Shown one piece after another: positions 5,459-6,246 of a stretch of DNA of 6,246 bases. The stretch comes from Caulobacter sp. (GTDB lineage Bacteria > Pseudomonadota > Alphaproteobacteria > Caulobacterales > Caulobacteraceae). The stretch lies in the NCBI GenBank assembly GCA_014378155.1, contig JACMOF010000502.1, positions 1 through 6,246 of the forward strand. Direction: 5' to 3'. The translations under genes were made by a program, and so were the position numbers. The notes under the pieces are model-generated. The model was not told the origin of the DNA and did no database searches. It saw nothing but the letters and a program-made list of their open reading frames with translations. How positions within the stretch are numbered: position 1 is the stretch's first letter; each line of letters starts with the position of its first letter.

Positions 5459-5600
5459 GGTCCTCGCCCCAAACGCCGGTCGGCGCTCCGTTCGGGGCTC
5501 CCCTCTCTCCTGCGCACAACTCTCTCCTTCCGCCCGGAATCACTAAGCACAACCGATATCGACTATCGGGCGCTTTGCGTCAACCCTATCGGGTTCGGGA
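5459..5600. other. Untranslated interval with nested hairpin
   Basis: No gene is recognised. GCCCC (5466–5470) and GGGGC (5494–5498) enclose CGCCG/CGGCG (5474–5478 and 5481–5485), a nested hairpin. A pyrimidine-rich stretch follows (CTCCCCTCTCTCC...CTCTCTCCTTCC). The rest leads into the repeated TATCGGG motifs before the next gene. Confidence 0.4.
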
Positions 5601-5631
5601 TTGACTATCGGGTCGCAGCAAGTGATAAGTC
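5553..5631 (+). promoter_or_regulatory. Promoter with repeated TATCGGG motifs upstream of the winged-helix gene
   Basis: TTGACT (5601–5606) and GATAAG (5624–5629) are 17 bp apart, a good sigma-70-type pair 26 nt before the ATG at 5656. TATCGGG occurs three times close by (5564–5570, 5587–5593, 5606–5612), with the last lying between -35 and -10, and a fourth copy lies at 5393–5399. GACTATCGGG at 5561 and at 5603 are identical and 42 bp apart, four helical turns. CCGATA/TATCGG (5553–5558 and 5564–5569) adds an inverted pair. This pattern suits a repressor operator. That the following gene's product binds it is inference. Confidence 0.5.
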
Positions 5632-5655
5632 GCTCAGCAACTGGGAGGCCCGCAT

Positions 5656-6246
5656 ATGGCCGAAAATGATATCGACATTGCGAAGCAGCGCAGCCCGACT
5701 TACCCGTACATTTCGCTGGATTTGGCCATTGAGCGCGCCGCGAAACTTTACGAGCAAGTTCGCGATACCGCGCAGCCGCGCGAAGTGATGGCAAAGGCCT
5801 ACGGCAAGCCCGCCACCAGCAGCGCGACTATCCAAACTTTCGCAACGCTTGCCCAGTACGGCTTGCTTGAAGCTGTGGTTATAAACGGCCAGCGCCGTTT
5901 GCGCGTCACCCCCCTCGCTCGCTCGATCAATAACCAGAACGCCCCTTACGAGGTGGTTGCTACTGGCCGGAAGGAGGCCGCGCTGAAGCCGGTCATCTTC
6001 CGAGAGCTTTGGGAGAAGTACGGGTCAACCGTCGGGCTGAACGACAGCGTGATCCTCTACTACCTAACAGTGGATCGAGAGAGCGAACACGGCGCCGCCT
6101 TCACAGAGCGCGCTGCTCAGGAGGTGCTTCGTATTTATCGGGCTACTCTGTCCTATGCGGGACTCTCAGATTCTGATAAAGATACACCTCAGATCGAAGA
6201 TGGCGAGCAGGCAGAACCCGAAGAGGTTCCGCCGCCGCTCGACCAA
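5656..6246 (+). CDS. Winged-helix-like protein of unknown function (partial, open at right edge)
   Basis: 197 codons lie in the window with no stop. GGGAGG (5643–5648), 7 nt before the ATG, supports this start. Residues ~12–90 look like a winged helix: RSPTYPYISLDLAIERAAKL, a helix at REVMAKAYG (42–50), a recognition-type helix TSSATIQTFATLAQYGLLE (54–72), then a wing VINGQRRLRVTPLA (75–88). A second helical block follows, RKEAALKPVIFRELWEKYG (105–123), then a region ending YRATLSYAGL (161–170). From ~171 the chain is acidic and Pro-rich (EDGEQAEPEEVPPPL), probably disordered. I recall similar hypothetical proteins with RSPxYPYISL and LKPxxxRELWEKYG in diverse bacteria but know no function. 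Codons such as ata, cta, tca and aaa are used more freely than in ubiE/ubiB, suggesting acquired DNA. A DNA-binding role is inferred. Confidence 0.8.
   Translation, partial: MAENDIDIAKQRSPTYPYISLDLAIERAAKLYEQVRDTAQPREVMAKAYGKPATSSATIQTFATLAQYGLLEAVVINGQRRLRVTPLARSINNQNAPYEVVATGRKEAALKPVIFRELWEKYGSTVGLNDSVILYYLTVDRESEHGAAFTERAAQEVLRIYRATLSYAGLSDSDKDTPQIEDGEQAEPEEVPPPLDQ

Noticed and set aside
5280..5460. tRNA or tmRNA gene suggested by the run of hairpins
   Set aside because: There is no T-loop GGTTCGAATCC-type motif, no cloverleaf spacing and no CCA-adjacent acceptor stem.
4239..5597. CGAACCC (4239–4245) and GGGTTCG (5591–5597) as terminal inverted repeats of the IS
   Set aside because: Only 7 bp match, flanking bases do not extend the similarity, and the left copy would cut into the transposase promoter.
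5344..5604. 86-codon plus-strand frame across the terminator
   Set aside because: It runs through the terminator stem and the hairpin region, has no ribosome-binding site, and gives a Ser/Leu/Pro-rich sequence without family resemblance.
1..6246. CRISPR array
   Set aside because: No regularly spaced direct repeats of 20–40 bp were seen; the only short iterated motif is TATCGGG with irregular spacing.

Overview
The window looks like a GC-rich alphaproteobacterial chromosome, probably a member of the Caulobacterales (Caulobacter/Phenylobacterium type). The reasons are the mutM–ubiE–ubiB arrangement, the strong G/C preference at third codon positions in ubiE and ubiB, a promoter resembling the Caulobacter housekeeping consensus (TTGACG...GCTAAGTT), and a hairpin repeat of a kind I recall between genes in this group. 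The assignment rests on sequence reading and memory only.

Left half (1–3392), core metabolism. The 5' end of mutM (formamidopyrimidine-DNA glycosylase, TTG start) runs off the left edge on the minus strand. Divergent from it is ubiE, the C-methyltransferase of ubiquinone/menaquinone synthesis. Between ubiE and ubiB lies a stretch of about 940 bp holding a decayed rpiB (ribose-5-phosphate isomerase B) with an in-frame TAG and a short frameshifting deletion. ubiB, the atypical-kinase accessory protein of ubiquinone synthesis, follows with all its main motifs and ends in a membrane segment.

Middle (3393–4189). A hairpin repeat separates ubiB from a convergent minus-strand gene for an exported, possibly lipid-anchored protein. 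Its C-terminal half reads like a BECR-type (CDI/polymorphic toxin) nuclease domain, but the histidines expected in the first helix are missing.

Right third (4190–6246), mobile or acquired DNA. There is an intact-looking IS1595-family (ISXO2-like) transposase with its own promoter and a strong ribosome-binding site. A 420-bp interval follows with a lysine-rich open frame overlapping the transposase end, a possible 26-residue ORF, a strong 12-bp-stem terminator and repeated TATCGGG motifs. Last is a gene for a winged-helix-like protein that remains open at the right edge. This third is less GC-biased in codon use than ubiE/ubiB. I could not find convincing terminal inverted repeats, so the limits of the mobile unit are undefined.

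Functionally, ubiE and ubiB both serve ubiquinone synthesis. The exported protein, the transposase and the winged-helix gene show no evident link to that pathway.
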